A stretch of 64,000 nucleotides of DNA from assembly GCF_002013465.1 (NCBI RefSeq), contig NZ_MAFC01000002.1, positions 62,001 to 126,000 of the forward strand, written 5' to 3'. Source of the stretch: Mycobacterium sp. D16R12. Lineage in GTDB: Bacteria > Actinomycetota > Actinomycetes > Mycobacteriales > Mycobacteriaceae. The first letter of the stretch is position 1; each line of letters opens with the position of its first letter. The notes under the pieces were generated by a model. The model saw nothing but the letters and a program-made list of their open reading frames with translations, was not told the origin of the DNA and searched no databases. The translations under genes and the position numbers were made by a program. Of the stretch, positions 18,014-27,556 are shown in pieces.

Positions 18014-18448
18014 ATGGCAAAGGCCAACGGTTCGATCGAGATTGCCGCATCGCAGGACAAGGTGTGGGCGATCATCTCCGACCCCGCGCGTTTCGAGGAG
18101 TGGCTCACGTTGCACACCAAGTGGAAGGACGCCCCGCCGGCCACCCTGTCGCAGGGTGCGACCCTGAGCGAAGTTCTCACGATCATGGGTATGGCCAACA
18201 CGATCACCTTCACCGTCGACGAGTACGACGCCCCGAAGACCACAACCTTCTCGGGCACAGGCATGGCCGGCGCGAAGATCACTCTGACGCTGTCGGTGAA
18301 GGCGACAGGTGACGACGCCTCCACTGCCTCTGTCGATGCCGAGTTCATCAGCCAGATGATGGTCGGGGCCATCGGTGGTGCCATCGAGCGCGCATCCACC
18401 AAGGAACTCAACGCCTCGCTGGAAAAGCTTGCGGCCCTGGCCGTCTGA
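18014..18448 (+). CDS. SRPBCC (START/polyketide cyclase-like) protein
   Basis: 144 residues after AAAGGAG. It has the ligand-cavity fold of the SRPBCC superfamily: GSIEIAASQDKVWAIISDPA at the start, then FEEWLTLHTKWKD, with the long C-terminal helix (ERASTKELNASLEKLAALAV). Many mycobacterial catabolic operons have such a protein, thought to carry or protect hydrophobic intermediates. No catalytic residues can be assigned. It lies within the maoC operon with 35-base gaps on each side. Confidence 0.85.
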   Translation: MAKANGSIEIAASQDKVWAIISDPARFEEWLTLHTKWKDAPPATLSQGATLSEVLTIMGMANTITFTVDEYDAPKTTTFSGTGMAGAKITLTLSVKATGDDASTASVDAEFISQMMVGAIGGAIERASTKELNASLEKLAALAV

Positions 18449-18482
18449 TATCCGATCATCCAAATCTGAGAAGGGAACTCGC

Positions 18483-19370
18483 ATGGGTTCAATGGAGAAC
18501 CGCGTGGCTCTGGTCACCGGTGCAGGCCGCGGCATCGGGCGAGAGCACGCGTTACTGCTTGCCGCGCTGGGCGCGAGCGTCGTTGTCAACGACCTCGGCG
18601 GCTCCAACGATGGCGCAGGCAGCGATGTCGGCCCGGCGCAGGAAGTGGCGAACGAAATCATCGCCGCCGGTGGTACGGCTGTTGCCAACACCGACAACAT
18701 TGCAACCTGGGACGGCGCGAAGGCACTTGTCGAGCAGGCAATTTCGGAATTCGGCGGCCTGGACATCGTCGTCAATAACGCGGGCATCCTGCGTGATGGG
18801 TTCGTCGCATCGATGGACGAGGCTCAGTGGGACAGCGTCATCGCCGTGCACCTCAAGGGACACTTCTCAGTCTTGCGGCACGCCGCCGGGTACTGGAAGG
18901 ATCAGTCTAAGGCCGGTAAGCCGGTTAATGCCGCGGTGATCAACACCGCTTCGGCCTCCGGGACGTTTATGCCAAACGCCGGCCAGGCGAACTACGGCGC
19001 CGCCAAGGCCGGCATAGCAGCTCTTACCGAGGTTGCTGCCTTAGAGCTCGAGCGTTATGGCGTGCGCGTGAACGCGATCGCACCGGTCGCACGCACCCGC
19101 CTGACGCTGGCCACTCCCGGCATGGGCGCAATCTTCGCCGAAGAGGTTCCTGAGGGCGAGTTCGACGCCTTCAGCCCGGCGAACATTGCACCGATCGTCG
19201 CCTACCTGGCAGACGAGAAGTGCCCGCTGACCGGCAAAGTACTCGCGGTCCAGGGCGGCGCGGTCACGCTTCTACAGGGGTGGAACTCGGTGGAAACCGT
19301 TGAGGTCGAGGGTCCCTGGCTGCTCGATGAGCTGCCAGGCCAGTTTGACAAATGGGGAGAGCAGGCCTGA
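18483..19370 (+). CDS. SDR dehydrogenase, MFE-2/17beta-HSD4-like
   Basis: 295 residues from the ATG at 18483 (GAAGGGA upstream). The NAD site TGAGRGIGREHALLLA and the VVVNDLGG stretch with a following Gly/Asp-rich insertion are characteristic of the (R)-3-hydroxyacyl-CoA dehydrogenase domain of multifunctional enzyme 2. The catalytic Tyr/Lys appear in ANYGAAKAG and the Ser in NTASASG. Paired with the MaoC hydratase it would oxidise the (R)-3-hydroxyacyl-CoA to the ketone for the thiolase. Confidence 0.9.
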   Translation: MGSMENRVALVTGAGRGIGREHALLLAALGASVVVNDLGGSNDGAGSDVGPAQEVANEIIAAGGTAVANTDNIATWDGAKALVEQAISEFGGLDIVVNNAGILRDGFVASMDEAQWDSVIAVHLKGHFSVLRHAAGYWKDQSKAGKPVNAAVINTASASGTFMPNAGQANYGAAKAGIAALTEVAALELERYGVRVNAIAPVARTRLTLATPGMGAIFAEEVPEGEFDAFSPANIAPIVAYLADEKCPLTGKVLAVQGGAVTLLQGWNSVETVEVEGPWLLDELPGQFDKWGEQA

Positions 19371-19374
19371 ACGC

Positions 19375-20235
19375 GTGATTAGGGAGCGACGCGCTGTCCA
19401 CGCCGGTGTGAGAACGCGCGAACTGTTTGTCGAGGGGGAGGGGCCGGCCATCGTGCTTCTGCATGGCTTCTCCCACTCCGCCGATGCGTGGCGACCGGTG
19501 CTGAATCGGTTCGCCGCGGCCGGGCAAGCCGCCGTCGCGGTCGACCTGCCCGGCTTCGGTGACGCCGACTCCGCCCAGCCCGGTGCTTGGCTGCCGCAGG
19601 GTGATCGTTTCGTCGGGGCGGTGGTGGCACAGCATGGTCGACACGCTCCGGTTGTCGTGATCGGCAACTCGCTCGGCTCTTTCCTGACTGTCCGCGCCGC
19701 GGCCTCACCCTTGCGGCTACCAATCCGCGGCATAGTGCCCACCGCCACTCCCGGCATGGGGTGGACTCGGCTGGTGCGGGCCGGCCTCGCCCGCGATGGT
19801 CGCTTCCTGCTACGGGCGGCGACTGCCCGCATTCCCCAGGGCATCCGGTCCTGTGGCGCCGATAAGATCGCCAGTCGCCTGATCTATGGGGACCGGGCGG
19901 CACTGGACATCACATTGGTACGGACCCTCAGTTCTCAGGTGCATAGTCGTCGCGGCGCCCGAGAACTGCTCTCGCTGGCACTCTCTATGAAAGCCGAGGT
20001 GGACGCCGAACCAGCGGTCAGCGGTATCGCGTGTCCTACCGTGCTCGTGCACGGTAGGCGGGATCGACTCGTCGCACTTGCATCGAGTGAGGGCTGGCAC
20101 CAGGTGATCCCACACAGCCGCTTGGTGGTGCTCACGCAGGCAGGACACTGCCCGCAACTGGATGCGCCTGGTGTGATCGTGCGCGTCGCGCGCGGCCTGG
20201 TCGCTGTTGCACACAACGAATCCAGACCTGCATGA
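19375..20235 (+). CDS. Alpha/beta hydrolase
   Basis: 286 residues from a GTG at 19375, four bases after the SDR stop and preceded by GGAGAGCAGG; the frame extends into the SDR gene without support. HGFSHSADAW forms the oxyanion region, GNSLGSF holds the nucleophile Ser, GRRDRLV the Asp and AGHCPQLD the His. The substrate is unknown; an ester or thioester in the same pathway is likely. The stop overlaps the next gene as ATGA. Confidence 0.88.
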   Translation: MIRERRAVHAGVRTRELFVEGEGPAIVLLHGFSHSADAWRPVLNRFAAAGQAAVAVDLPGFGDADSAQPGAWLPQGDRFVGAVVAQHGRHAPVVVIGNSLGSFLTVRAAASPLRLPIRGIVPTATPGMGWTRLVRAGLARDGRFLLRAATARIPQGIRSCGADKIASRLIYGDRAALDITLVRTLSSQVHSRRGARELLSLALSMKAEVDAEPAVSGIACPTVLVHGRRDRLVALASSEGWHQVIPHSRLVVLTQAGHCPQLDAPGVIVRVARGLVAVAHNESRPA

Positions 20236-21767
20236 AGGAGCTCATGGCCCAGACCGCGGTCAACGTCTATAACCCTGCCGACGGCAGGCTCGTCGGCAGG
20301 GTTATCGACGAGAGTCGAGAATCGGTTGCCGAGAAGGCGCGTGCATTGCGCGAGGCCCAAACCGGATGGGAAGCGTTGGGACACAAAATCCGTGCCTACT
20401 GGCTCTTCGAGCTACAGGCCTGGCTGCTCGACCACTCGGCGCATATCGCCGATGTCCTGCAATCCGAGACCGGTAAGCCCCGCGCTGAAGCCGAGCTCGA
20501 AGTGCCGGCGTGGGTCGATTTAATCAACTACTTCGCGCGCAATGCGGGCAAGTTCCTGGCAGACGTGCGGCCGCGGCCGCACGGCCCGCTGGGCTGGACC
20601 AAAAAGCTCACGACCACGTTCCGGCCGTATCAGCTGGTTGGCGTCATCACTCCGTGGAATTTTCCACTCGGTATGGCCGCAATGGACATCCCACCCGCAC
20701 TCATGGCCGGTGCTGCCGTGCTGCTGAAGCCGTCCGAGGTCACTCCGCTCAGCGCTCTTGAACTCGCTCGCGGCTGGGACGAGATCGGCGCGCCAAAGGT
20801 CTTCGCGGTCGCCGCCGGCAGCGGTGATATCGGTGAGGCAGTGGTCGACGCCGTCGACTACGTACAGTTCACCGGCTCAACGCGGACCGGGCAAGCTGTT
20901 GCGCGGCAGTGCATTGATCAACTGAAGCCATACAGCCTTGAGCTCGGCGGTAAGGATCCTGCACTGGTGCTGGCCGACGCCGACATTGACCGCGCTGTGC
21001 ATGGAATAGCGTGGGGAGCACTGTTCAACGCCGGCCAGGTCTGTGTGTCGGTCGAGCGGGTGTACGTCGAAGCTCCCGTCTATGACGAGTTCGTCACGAA
21101 ACTCACACAGCGTGTCGGCGAGCTGCGTCAAGGGCAGGACGATCGGGGCTTCCGCTTTGACATCGGACCGATGGCGAATATGGACCAGCGCGACATTGTC
21201 CAGCGTCACGTCCAGGAGGCAGTCACGGCCGGTGCGCGAGTGACCCTCGGCGGCAACCCCACTGGCATCGGCACCTTCTTCCAGCCGACGGTGCTCGTCG
21301 ACGTGGACCAGTCGATGTCCTGCATCCAGGAAGAAACATTCGGCCCGACAATTCCAGTGATCAAGGTCGCCGATGCGGATGAAGCGATTCGGCTCGCGAA
21401 TGACTCACGCTATGGATTGTCGGCGTCGGTGTGGACGCGCGACAGGGTCCAGGGACAGCGAGTAGCGCGTCGACTCGACGCCGGTGCGGTCAACATCAAC
21501 GATGCCATCGCGAACTTGTTCAGTTTCGCGTTGCCCATGGGCGGTTGGAAGCAGTCCGGTATCGGGTCGCGGTGGGGCGGTACTGCGGGCGTGCGCAAGT
21601 ACTGCCGCCAGACCGCCATTACGGAGCCACGTCTGCCGCCGGTGATCAACGAGCCGATCTGGTTTCCGTATTCCAAGGCCCGGATTCGGTTCGTCTTCGG
21701 TGCCATGCGTGCGGTCGGCGCACGCGGCCTGCGCCGATTCGGTCTACCAAAGGAGAAGGACAGATGA
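20232..21767 (+). CDS. NAD(P)-dependent aldehyde dehydrogenase
   Basis: 511 residues. The start at 20232 overlaps the previous stop; an ATG at 20244 just after AAGGAG is an alternative. The motifs are standard: ITPWNFPLGMAAM, QFTGSTRTGQAVA, LELGGKDPALVL with the general-base Glu, and NAGQVCVSVERVYV with the catalytic Cys. The C-terminal 50 residues extend past the usual end and are rich in Arg and aromatics, which may reflect membrane association. It oxidises an aldehyde to the acid before CoA activation. Confidence 0.92.
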   Translation: MKELMAQTAVNVYNPADGRLVGRVIDESRESVAEKARALREAQTGWEALGHKIRAYWLFELQAWLLDHSAHIADVLQSETGKPRAEAELEVPAWVDLINYFARNAGKFLADVRPRPHGPLGWTKKLTTTFRPYQLVGVITPWNFPLGMAAMDIPPALMAGAAVLLKPSEVTPLSALELARGWDEIGAPKVFAVAAGSGDIGEAVVDAVDYVQFTGSTRTGQAVARQCIDQLKPYSLELGGKDPALVLADADIDRAVHGIAWGALFNAGQVCVSVERVYVEAPVYDEFVTKLTQRVGELRQGQDDRGFRFDIGPMANMDQRDIVQRHVQEAVTAGARVTLGGNPTGIGTFFQPTVLVDVDQSMSCIQEETFGPTIPVIKVADADEAIRLANDSRYGLSASVWTRDRVQGQRVARRLDAGAVNINDAIANLFSFALPMGGWKQSGIGSRWGGTAGVRKYCRQTAITEPRLPPVINEPIWFPYSKARIRFVFGAMRAVGARGLRRFGLPKEKDR

Positions 21768-22600
21768 CGAATAGATCAAATATTCTGCGCGGCAGGGTGA
21801 TCGCCATCACCGGCGGTGCTCGTGGTATCGGATACGCGACCGCTTCGGCTCTGTGTGCCCTCGGCGCCAAAGTGGCCATCGGCGATGTCGACGAGACGGC
21901 CGTCAAGCAGTCCGGTAGCGAGATCGACGTGTTCGCATCCGGGTTGGACGTGACCGATCTCGAGTCGTTCACGTCATTCCTCGACCACGTGGAACGTGAA
22001 CTCGGCCCGCTTGATGTGCTGATCAACAACGCGGGCATCATGCCAGTGGGCAGGCTCGTCGACGAACCCGATGCGGTGACCCGGCGAATCCTGGACATAA
22101 ACACGTACGGGGTGATTATCGGGACGAAACTCGCTGCGCAGCGGATGGTTCCGCGTACGCGGGGACACGTGATCAACGTGGCCTCGCTGGCCGGTGAAAC
22201 ATACACGGCTGGGCTCGCCACCTACTGCGCGAGCAAGTATGCGGTGGTCGGTTTCACCGACGCGATGCGCGTCGAGAATCGAACGGCGGGGGTGCGGTTC
22301 TCGACGGTACTGCCGTCGTTCGTCAACACCGAACTGACCTCGGGAACCACGGGTATCAGGGGCATTAGAAACGCTGAGCCCAGTGAGATCGCAAGCGCGA
22401 TCGTTGATCTCATCATCACGCCGCGGCCGAAGGTGCGCGTCACCCGGTTGGCCGGTACGTTGGTGGCCTCGCAAAAGTTCATGCCTCGCACCGTGGCAGA
22501 AAGACTGAACAGACTCTTCGGTGGTGAGCATGTGTTCACCGACAAGGTAGACAACGCGCAGCGCAAGGCATACGAGGATCGCGTCCGCGGCGAGGTGTAA
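21764..22600 (+). CDS. Short-chain dehydrogenase/reductase
   Basis: 278 residues from an ATG overlapping the ALDH stop (ATGA) with GGAGAAGGA upstream. The Rossmann motif is TGGARGIGYATASAL, the NNAG motif is present and the catalytic Tyr/Lys are in YCASKYAVVGFTD. It resembles mycobacterial class SDRs of membrane-linked lipid metabolism more than the MFE-2-like SDR of the same operon. It probably oxidises an alcohol to the aldehyde used by the preceding ALDH. It ends seven bases from the convergent pucR-like gene. Confidence 0.9.
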   Translation: MTNRSNILRGRVIAITGGARGIGYATASALCALGAKVAIGDVDETAVKQSGSEIDVFASGLDVTDLESFTSFLDHVERELGPLDVLINNAGIMPVGRLVDEPDAVTRRILDINTYGVIIGTKLAAQRMVPRTRGHVINVASLAGETYTAGLATYCASKYAVVGFTDAMRVENRTAGVRFSTVLPSFVNTELTSGTTGIRGIRNAEPSEIASAIVDLIITPRPKVRVTRLAGTLVASQKFMPRTVAERLNRLFGGEHVFTDKVDNAQRKAYEDRVRGEV

Positions 22601-22606
22601 GGCAGT

Positions 22607-23782
22607 TCAGCCGGCTGGGTCCGTGGAGGCTATGAGTCGGTGGCGTTGGAGCGCCCACCACGCTTCGAGGGCCCGGTCGGGATCGCGCAGGTTGGTGTCG
22701 GTCAGTTCTTCGTAGCGGCGTAGTCGATAGCGAACGGTGTTGTGGTGCACGAACAGTTCCTCGGCGGCGATGTCGGCGCGCATACCCACGCTGAGGTAGT
22801 GGCGTACCGTATTCAGGATTGTGTCGGCGGCCTCGCCGCGGCCCAGCGGCGTGATGTATCGGCGTACGAGTTCGTCACCGACTTCATGTTCGTCGAGCAC
22901 GGCCGGTAGCAGTCCGAGTCCGCTTAGGTCGTGAACACCAGTGAGCCCGAAGGCGGCGGCGGTGGTCATAGCTCGGGTGGCTCGCCGGAACGATGGTTCG
23001 AGCCGATCGAGGCGAGCGGGTGGGCCCAGGCCGATGATGGCGCCGGGCGTAGGGTCCGGGCGCCGATCGAAGAAGCCCGCGATGTCGCCGTCAATCGAGG
23101 CGATCAATCCGCGCGCGCTCGCGCCCGGTGTCCGTCCGAGATACCGCGTGAGATCGCCAGTCTGTGTATTCGCAGTGGTACGGGCCCTGATCGCGTGGTA
23201 GTCGCCGTCGGGGTCCAGGCCGTAGCCGTCGACTCGAACGCGGATCTCGGCACGGCTGAGGCTGCCGAGCAGGATCGCGCGAACCAGGTCGGTAAGCCGA
23301 TCCTGTTCATAGTCGGCCACTTCGCGTTCGGCATCGTGGTGACCGCGGGCCAAGGCAACGATGGCGACGTCGGAGACGGCGAGAATGTCATGCGACAAGT
23401 TCAGCAGGTCCCTATCGGTGACGTCGTTGTCGCGGCCAACGGACACCAGGCTTTCCAGGGCAGTCCGGACGGCCAAACGCCAGCCAAAGAGCATGTCTTC
23501 GATCGAAATGCCTTGTCTCCCACGCATTTCACCGTGCTCACGGAAAGAGGCCAACTCCGTCTCGGTGAACGGACGCCCCTCACCGACAGCCGTCAGAATC
23601 CAGGTGATGCTGGTGATAGCGGCGGGCAGCAGCTCGGTGCCGTCAATCTCACGATAGGCCGGGATCTCCCCCTGCATGCGTCCGAGGAGTTGTGCGGGCA
23701 GGGGCTCCAAGTAAGCAACCAGCCGCGCGACGAGGTCGCGTTGTTTCGCAGGGCGCGAGGAGCGATCGGTGGATGCGTCCAT
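22607..23782 (-). CDS. PucR/CdaR-type helix-turn-helix regulator
   Basis: 391 residues from the ATG at 23782 (GAGGAT upstream); the longer frame to 23848 is not needed. A GGDEF-like ligand domain lies in the middle and the C-terminal HTH_30 reads DIAAEELFVHHNTVRYRLRR, the signature of PucR regulators. It is divergent from the acyl-CoA synthetase-hydrolase gene and is the likely controller of that operon. The inducer is unknown. Confidence 0.9.
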   Translation of the reverse strand: MDASTDRSSRPAKQRDLVARLVAYLEPLPAQLLGRMQGEIPAYREIDGTELLPAAITSITWILTAVGEGRPFTETELASFREHGEMRGRQGISIEDMLFGWRLAVRTALESLVSVGRDNDVTDRDLLNLSHDILAVSDVAIVALARGHHDAEREVADYEQDRLTDLVRAILLGSLSRAEIRVRVDGYGLDPDGDYHAIRARTTANTQTGDLTRYLGRTPGASARGLIASIDGDIAGFFDRRPDPTPGAIIGLGPPARLDRLEPSFRRATRAMTTAAAFGLTGVHDLSGLGLLPAVLDEHEVGDELVRRYITPLGRGEAADTILNTVRHYLSVGMRADIAAEELFVHHNTVRYRLRRYEELTDTNLRDPDRALEAWWALQRHRLIASTDPAG

Positions 23783-23992
23783 AGCATCCTCAACGTAGCC
23801 GCATTTAGAAAAAATAACAAAGACCTGGCGCACGACTTTGACGCTCACACCATGGCCTCCGCGTCCTCGGATACTCGATACTCGTAGAAGAACCCGCTCT
23901 TACCTTTATCTCGGCGGGCGACGCGGATATACACAAGCCGCCCCCGATATTGGTATCAGTAATAAAACAATCCATCATTTGCGGAGGATCCG

Positions 23993-26581
23993 ATGACGTC
24001 ATCCCCGACGAGTACCGTCAACGCCGAACTGTCGGCGTTGACTGCGCCCACTCTGTGCGCCGCGTTCCAGATGACCGCTGCCGCGCGCGCAACGCACGTT
24101 GCACTACAGAGCTCCGACGGTTCGGTCTCGATCACGTGGGCGCAGTATGGGCAGCGGGTAGAGCGGATCGCGGCGGGTCTGGCCGAGCTCGGTGTCGGCA
24201 AGGGCGACACGGTCGCCATCATGCTGGTGAACCGGCCCGAGTTTCATCTGGTGGATACGGCGGTGATGCATCTAGGCGCGATACCGTTCTCGATCTACAA
24301 CTCCTCTTCTCCCGAGCAGATCGCCCACTTGTTCGACAACGCGCAAAATCGGGTGGTGGTGACCGAGCGCGCATTCGTGCCCACGATCAAGAAGACAACG
24401 GGCCAGACCGGCCCCAGCCACGTGGTCGTGGTCGACCCCGAGTCGAACCACGAGTCCGGGGCGATCAGCCTCGAACAGCTGGAAGCCATGGGGGACAACG
24501 ACTTCGATTTCGCGGCAGCGTGGGGCGCGGTGCAGCCAAGTGACATCGCCGTGCTCGTCTACACGTCGGGCACCACCGGCCCGCCGAAGGGAGTCGAGCT
24601 CACCCACGCCAATCTGATGACGCAGGTTCGCGTGACACACGAGCGGCATGCACCGACTCCAGGCGGCCGGATCATCTCGTTTCTGCCATCGGCGCATCTG
24701 GCCGATCGCTGGAGTTCGCACTATCTCGCCTCGATCGCGCTGGGTTTCACCGTCACCTGCGTTGCCGACGCGACGACCATCGTGGACCATCTGCCGACGG
24801 TGCGCCCGACCCTGTGGGGTTCGGTGCCAAGGGTTTTCGAGAAGATCAAGGCACGCATGGAGGGCTACGGTCTCACCGATCCGGCCGCGTTGCCTGAGGA
24901 GCAGAAGGCAGCGCTGCGGGCTCGACTTGGGCTCGATGTCTGCGAAGTCGTGGTCATCGGCGGTGCGCCGGCTCAGCCGGAGGTCCTCGACTACTTCCAT
25001 GCGCTTGGCCTGCCGCTGTGCGAGGTTTTCGGAATGTCGGAGACTTCCTGCCTGATCACCGCCAATGCGCCGGATGCGTTCCGGGTCGGCACCTGCGGGA
25101 CGGCGCTATCGGAGGTGGAGTTGCGCGTCGCCGAGGACGGAGAGCTGCTAGTGCGTGGCCCGCTCGTGATGGCCGGATACCACCGCGACCCCGAGCGCAC
25201 TAGCGAGGTGCTGGGGCCCGACGGGTGGCTACACACGGGCGACATCGCCGAGATTGATGACGACGGATACGTGTCCATCGTGGACCGCAAGAAGGAGCTG
25301 ATCATCAACGCGGCGGGAAAGAACATGTCGCCCGCCAATATCGAGAATGCGGTCAAGCGCGAGCACACTCTCGTCGGCCAGGTCGTGGCCATCGGCGATC
25401 GGCGTCCCTACAACGTCGCACTGATCGTGCTCGACCCCGACGCGAGTGCAGCGTATGCCAGCGAGCACGGTCTCACCGACCCATCCGTGACAGCACTCGC
25501 AGGCGACGAGGAGGTCCGCAGAATCGTTGACGCGGCCGTCGAGCGCGCCAACGCGCGACTGTCCCGTGTCGAGCAGATCAAGCGTTTCGCGATTCTGGAG
25601 ACGGATTGGGTGGCCGATTCCGACGAGCTCACTCCGAAGATGTCGCTCAGACGCCGCGTGATCGCTGAGAAGTACGCGGCCGTGATCGACGGCCTCTACA
25701 CCGGAGCAAAAAAACTCAAGTCCGTATCGACCGCTCCGGAAGGCGGACCGCTCCGGGCGACCGATAGCGGCGGCTGGCACCGCATCGAACGAGGCACCGG
25801 GCGGCCGCTGGTGCTGCTGCACGGTGGCGGAGCGTCGGCCAAGACGTGGCTGCCGGTGCTCGATCAGCTCGCCGAGAACCGACGTGTCATTGCCTTCGAC
25901 GTTCCCGGATTCGGCGATACGCCGGTCCCGCCGGATGCCGCCTTCACCATGGAATGGTTGCTCGACCAACTCCCGGGGGAACTTGCCCGAGTGGGGATCA
26001 ACGAACCGGTCGACCTGGTAGGCAACTCGATGGGCGGCCTGATCGCGCTAGAGGCCGCCAAGCGTGGACTGGCCCGCACGGTCGTCGGCATTGCACCGGC
26101 TGGCTTGTGGCGCCGCCGCATGCCGCTCGCGTTGCGCTCCCAGTTCAAGATCATGTCGGTCGCCACTGAAATACTGCACCGGAGAAACGTCATGGCGGTA
26201 GTGCGGCGGGTACCGCGAGCCCGAACGATCTTGCTGCACACGGGCGTCGGCCGCCCGGAGGCAATCCCGTGGGACGACGTCGAGGACATCATCCGATACC
26301 TGCACGTATCTCGACCGGTTCTGCGGATCGTGTTGGACATCGCCAAGCGTGGATACGCATTCGAGAACGGTCAACACCTCGACATCCCGATCACCGTGGC
26401 CTTCGGCACCAAGGACCGGATGTTGCGCGCCAACGGCTACCGCCTGCCCGATCAGCTGCCCGCGCACACCCGGTGGATCAGCCTGCCCGGGTGTGGGCAC
26501 ATGCCGATGTGGGACGACCCCGAGTTGATCGCACGAACGATATTGGAAGGCACGGAGATACCTGCGCAGGCCGCCATATGA
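23993..26581 (+). CDS. Fatty-acyl-CoA synthetase fused to alpha/beta hydrolase
   Basis: 862 residues, start ATG with GGAGG upstream. Residues 1-580 are an adenylate-forming enzyme: P-loop YTSGTTGPPKG (about 190), FGMSETSC, GWLHTGD (about 411), and the hinge/C-domain DRKKELIINAAGKNMSP. After a short linker, residues 595-862 are a complete alpha/beta hydrolase with HGGGASAKTW, nucleophile GNSMGG (about 678), GTKDRM (Asp) and GCGHMPM (His). The frame is continuous with no internal start signal, so this is a real fusion. It suggests hydrolysis of an ester (or thioester) and CoA activation of the released acid in one polypeptide. The stop overlaps the next start. Confidence 0.92.
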   Translation: MTSSPTSTVNAELSALTAPTLCAAFQMTAAARATHVALQSSDGSVSITWAQYGQRVERIAAGLAELGVGKGDTVAIMLVNRPEFHLVDTAVMHLGAIPFSIYNSSSPEQIAHLFDNAQNRVVVTERAFVPTIKKTTGQTGPSHVVVVDPESNHESGAISLEQLEAMGDNDFDFAAAWGAVQPSDIAVLVYTSGTTGPPKGVELTHANLMTQVRVTHERHAPTPGGRIISFLPSAHLADRWSSHYLASIALGFTVTCVADATTIVDHLPTVRPTLWGSVPRVFEKIKARMEGYGLTDPAALPEEQKAALRARLGLDVCEVVVIGGAPAQPEVLDYFHALGLPLCEVFGMSETSCLITANAPDAFRVGTCGTALSEVELRVAEDGELLVRGPLVMAGYHRDPERTSEVLGPDGWLHTGDIAEIDDDGYVSIVDRKKELIINAAGKNMSPANIENAVKREHTLVGQVVAIGDRRPYNVALIVLDPDASAAYASEHGLTDPSVTALAGDEEVRRIVDAAVERANARLSRVEQIKRFAILETDWVADSDELTPKMSLRRRVIAEKYAAVIDGLYTGAKKLKSVSTAPEGGPLRATDSGGWHRIERGTGRPLVLLHGGGASAKTWLPVLDQLAENRRVIAFDVPGFGDTPVPPDAAFTMEWLLDQLPGELARVGINEPVDLVGNSMGGLIALEAAKRGLARTVVGIAPAGLWRRRMPLALRSQFKIMSVATEILHRRNVMAVVRRVPRARTILLHTGVGRPEAIPWDDVEDIIRYLHVSRPVLRIVLDIAKRGYAFENGQHLDIPITVAFGTKDRMLRANGYRLPDQLPAHTRWISLPGCGHMPMWDDPELIARTILEGTEIPAQAAI

Positions 26582-27555
26582 TCACGTTCGACGATCTGGC
26601 ACCACGGCTGGCGCTACCAGCGATAGCCGCGCCTATGTTCCTCGTCTCGGGCCCCGAGCTGGTCACCGCGGCTTGCCTGGCCGGTGTCATCGGAGCCTTC
26701 CCGACCATCAACGCGAGAACCCCCGAGGAATTGGCAGATTGGCTCGTCCGAATCGAGGCAGACCTGGCTGGGGGCGTCTGCCCGCATACCGGACAGCGGC
26801 CGGCGCCGGTGGCAGCCAACCTCATTGTTCAGAAAGGCAATTCGCGGACGGCCTCCGATCTGGCCGTGCTGTGTGAGCACCCGACCGAAATCGTCATCAC
26901 CTCCGTGGGTTCGCCCGCCGCGGTGATCGAACCACTGCACGCGGCCGGGTCGCTGGTGTTCGCCGATGTCGCCTCGTTGCGACATGCCCACCGCGCGGTT
27001 GAGGCGGGTGCAGACGGCCTGATCCTGTTATCCGCCGGCGCTGGCGGCCAGACCGGGTGGGCTAATCCGTTTGCCTTTGTTCGGGCGGTACGGGAATTCT
27101 TCACCGGCACCATCGTTCTCGCGGGCGGAATCGGCGACGGTGTCGCTGTGCGAGCAGCTATCACGCTCGGCGCCGATCTTGCCTATCTAGGTACAAGGTT
27201 CCTAGCCACCACCGAAAGCATGGCCCCACGCGGACACAAAGATATGGTGTCCGAATCCTCTCTTGACGACATCATGCTCACCTCCGCCGTCACCGGATTG
27301 CCCGCCAATCTGCTCCGCCCCTCGCTGCAGGCTTACGGCGTCGACATCGCGGCCCTGCAGCAAGCCGGACCGAACGACAGCATCACAACGATGTTGCACG
27401 ACAACGGTGAAAGTCCCCGCAACTGGCTGGATATCTGGGGCGCAGGTCACTCGACGTCTGCGGTACGAGACATTCCGACCGTCGCCGATCTCACCGAACG
27501 CCTCATCAAGGAATACCGAGCTGCACAGCAGCACCCGGACAACGACCTCCCTTGA
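26578..27555 (+). CDS. Nitronate monooxygenase / 2-nitropropane dioxygenase-like flavoprotein
   Basis: 325 residues from the ATG overlapping the previous stop (ATGA). TIM-barrel FMN enzyme features are present: APMFLVSGPELV near the start, HRAVEAGADGLILLSAGAGG, and AGGIGDG before a final phosphate-binding GADLAYLGTRF. Members oxidise nitronates or act as quinone/enoyl reductases; mycobacterial cluster members are often of unknown substrate. Position in an acyl-CoA operon favours a lipid-linked reaction, which is inference. Confidence 0.87.
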   Translation: MITFDDLAPRLALPAIAAPMFLVSGPELVTAACLAGVIGAFPTINARTPEELADWLVRIEADLAGGVCPHTGQRPAPVAANLIVQKGNSRTASDLAVLCEHPTEIVITSVGSPAAVIEPLHAAGSLVFADVASLRHAHRAVEAGADGLILLSAGAGGQTGWANPFAFVRAVREFFTGTIVLAGGIGDGVAVRAAITLGADLAYLGTRFLATTESMAPRGHKDMVSESSLDDIMLTSAVTGLPANLLRPSLQAYGVDIAALQQAGPNDSITTMLHDNGESPRNWLDIWGAGHSTSAVRDIPTVADLTERLIKEYRAAQQHPDNDLP

Positions 27556-27556
27556 A

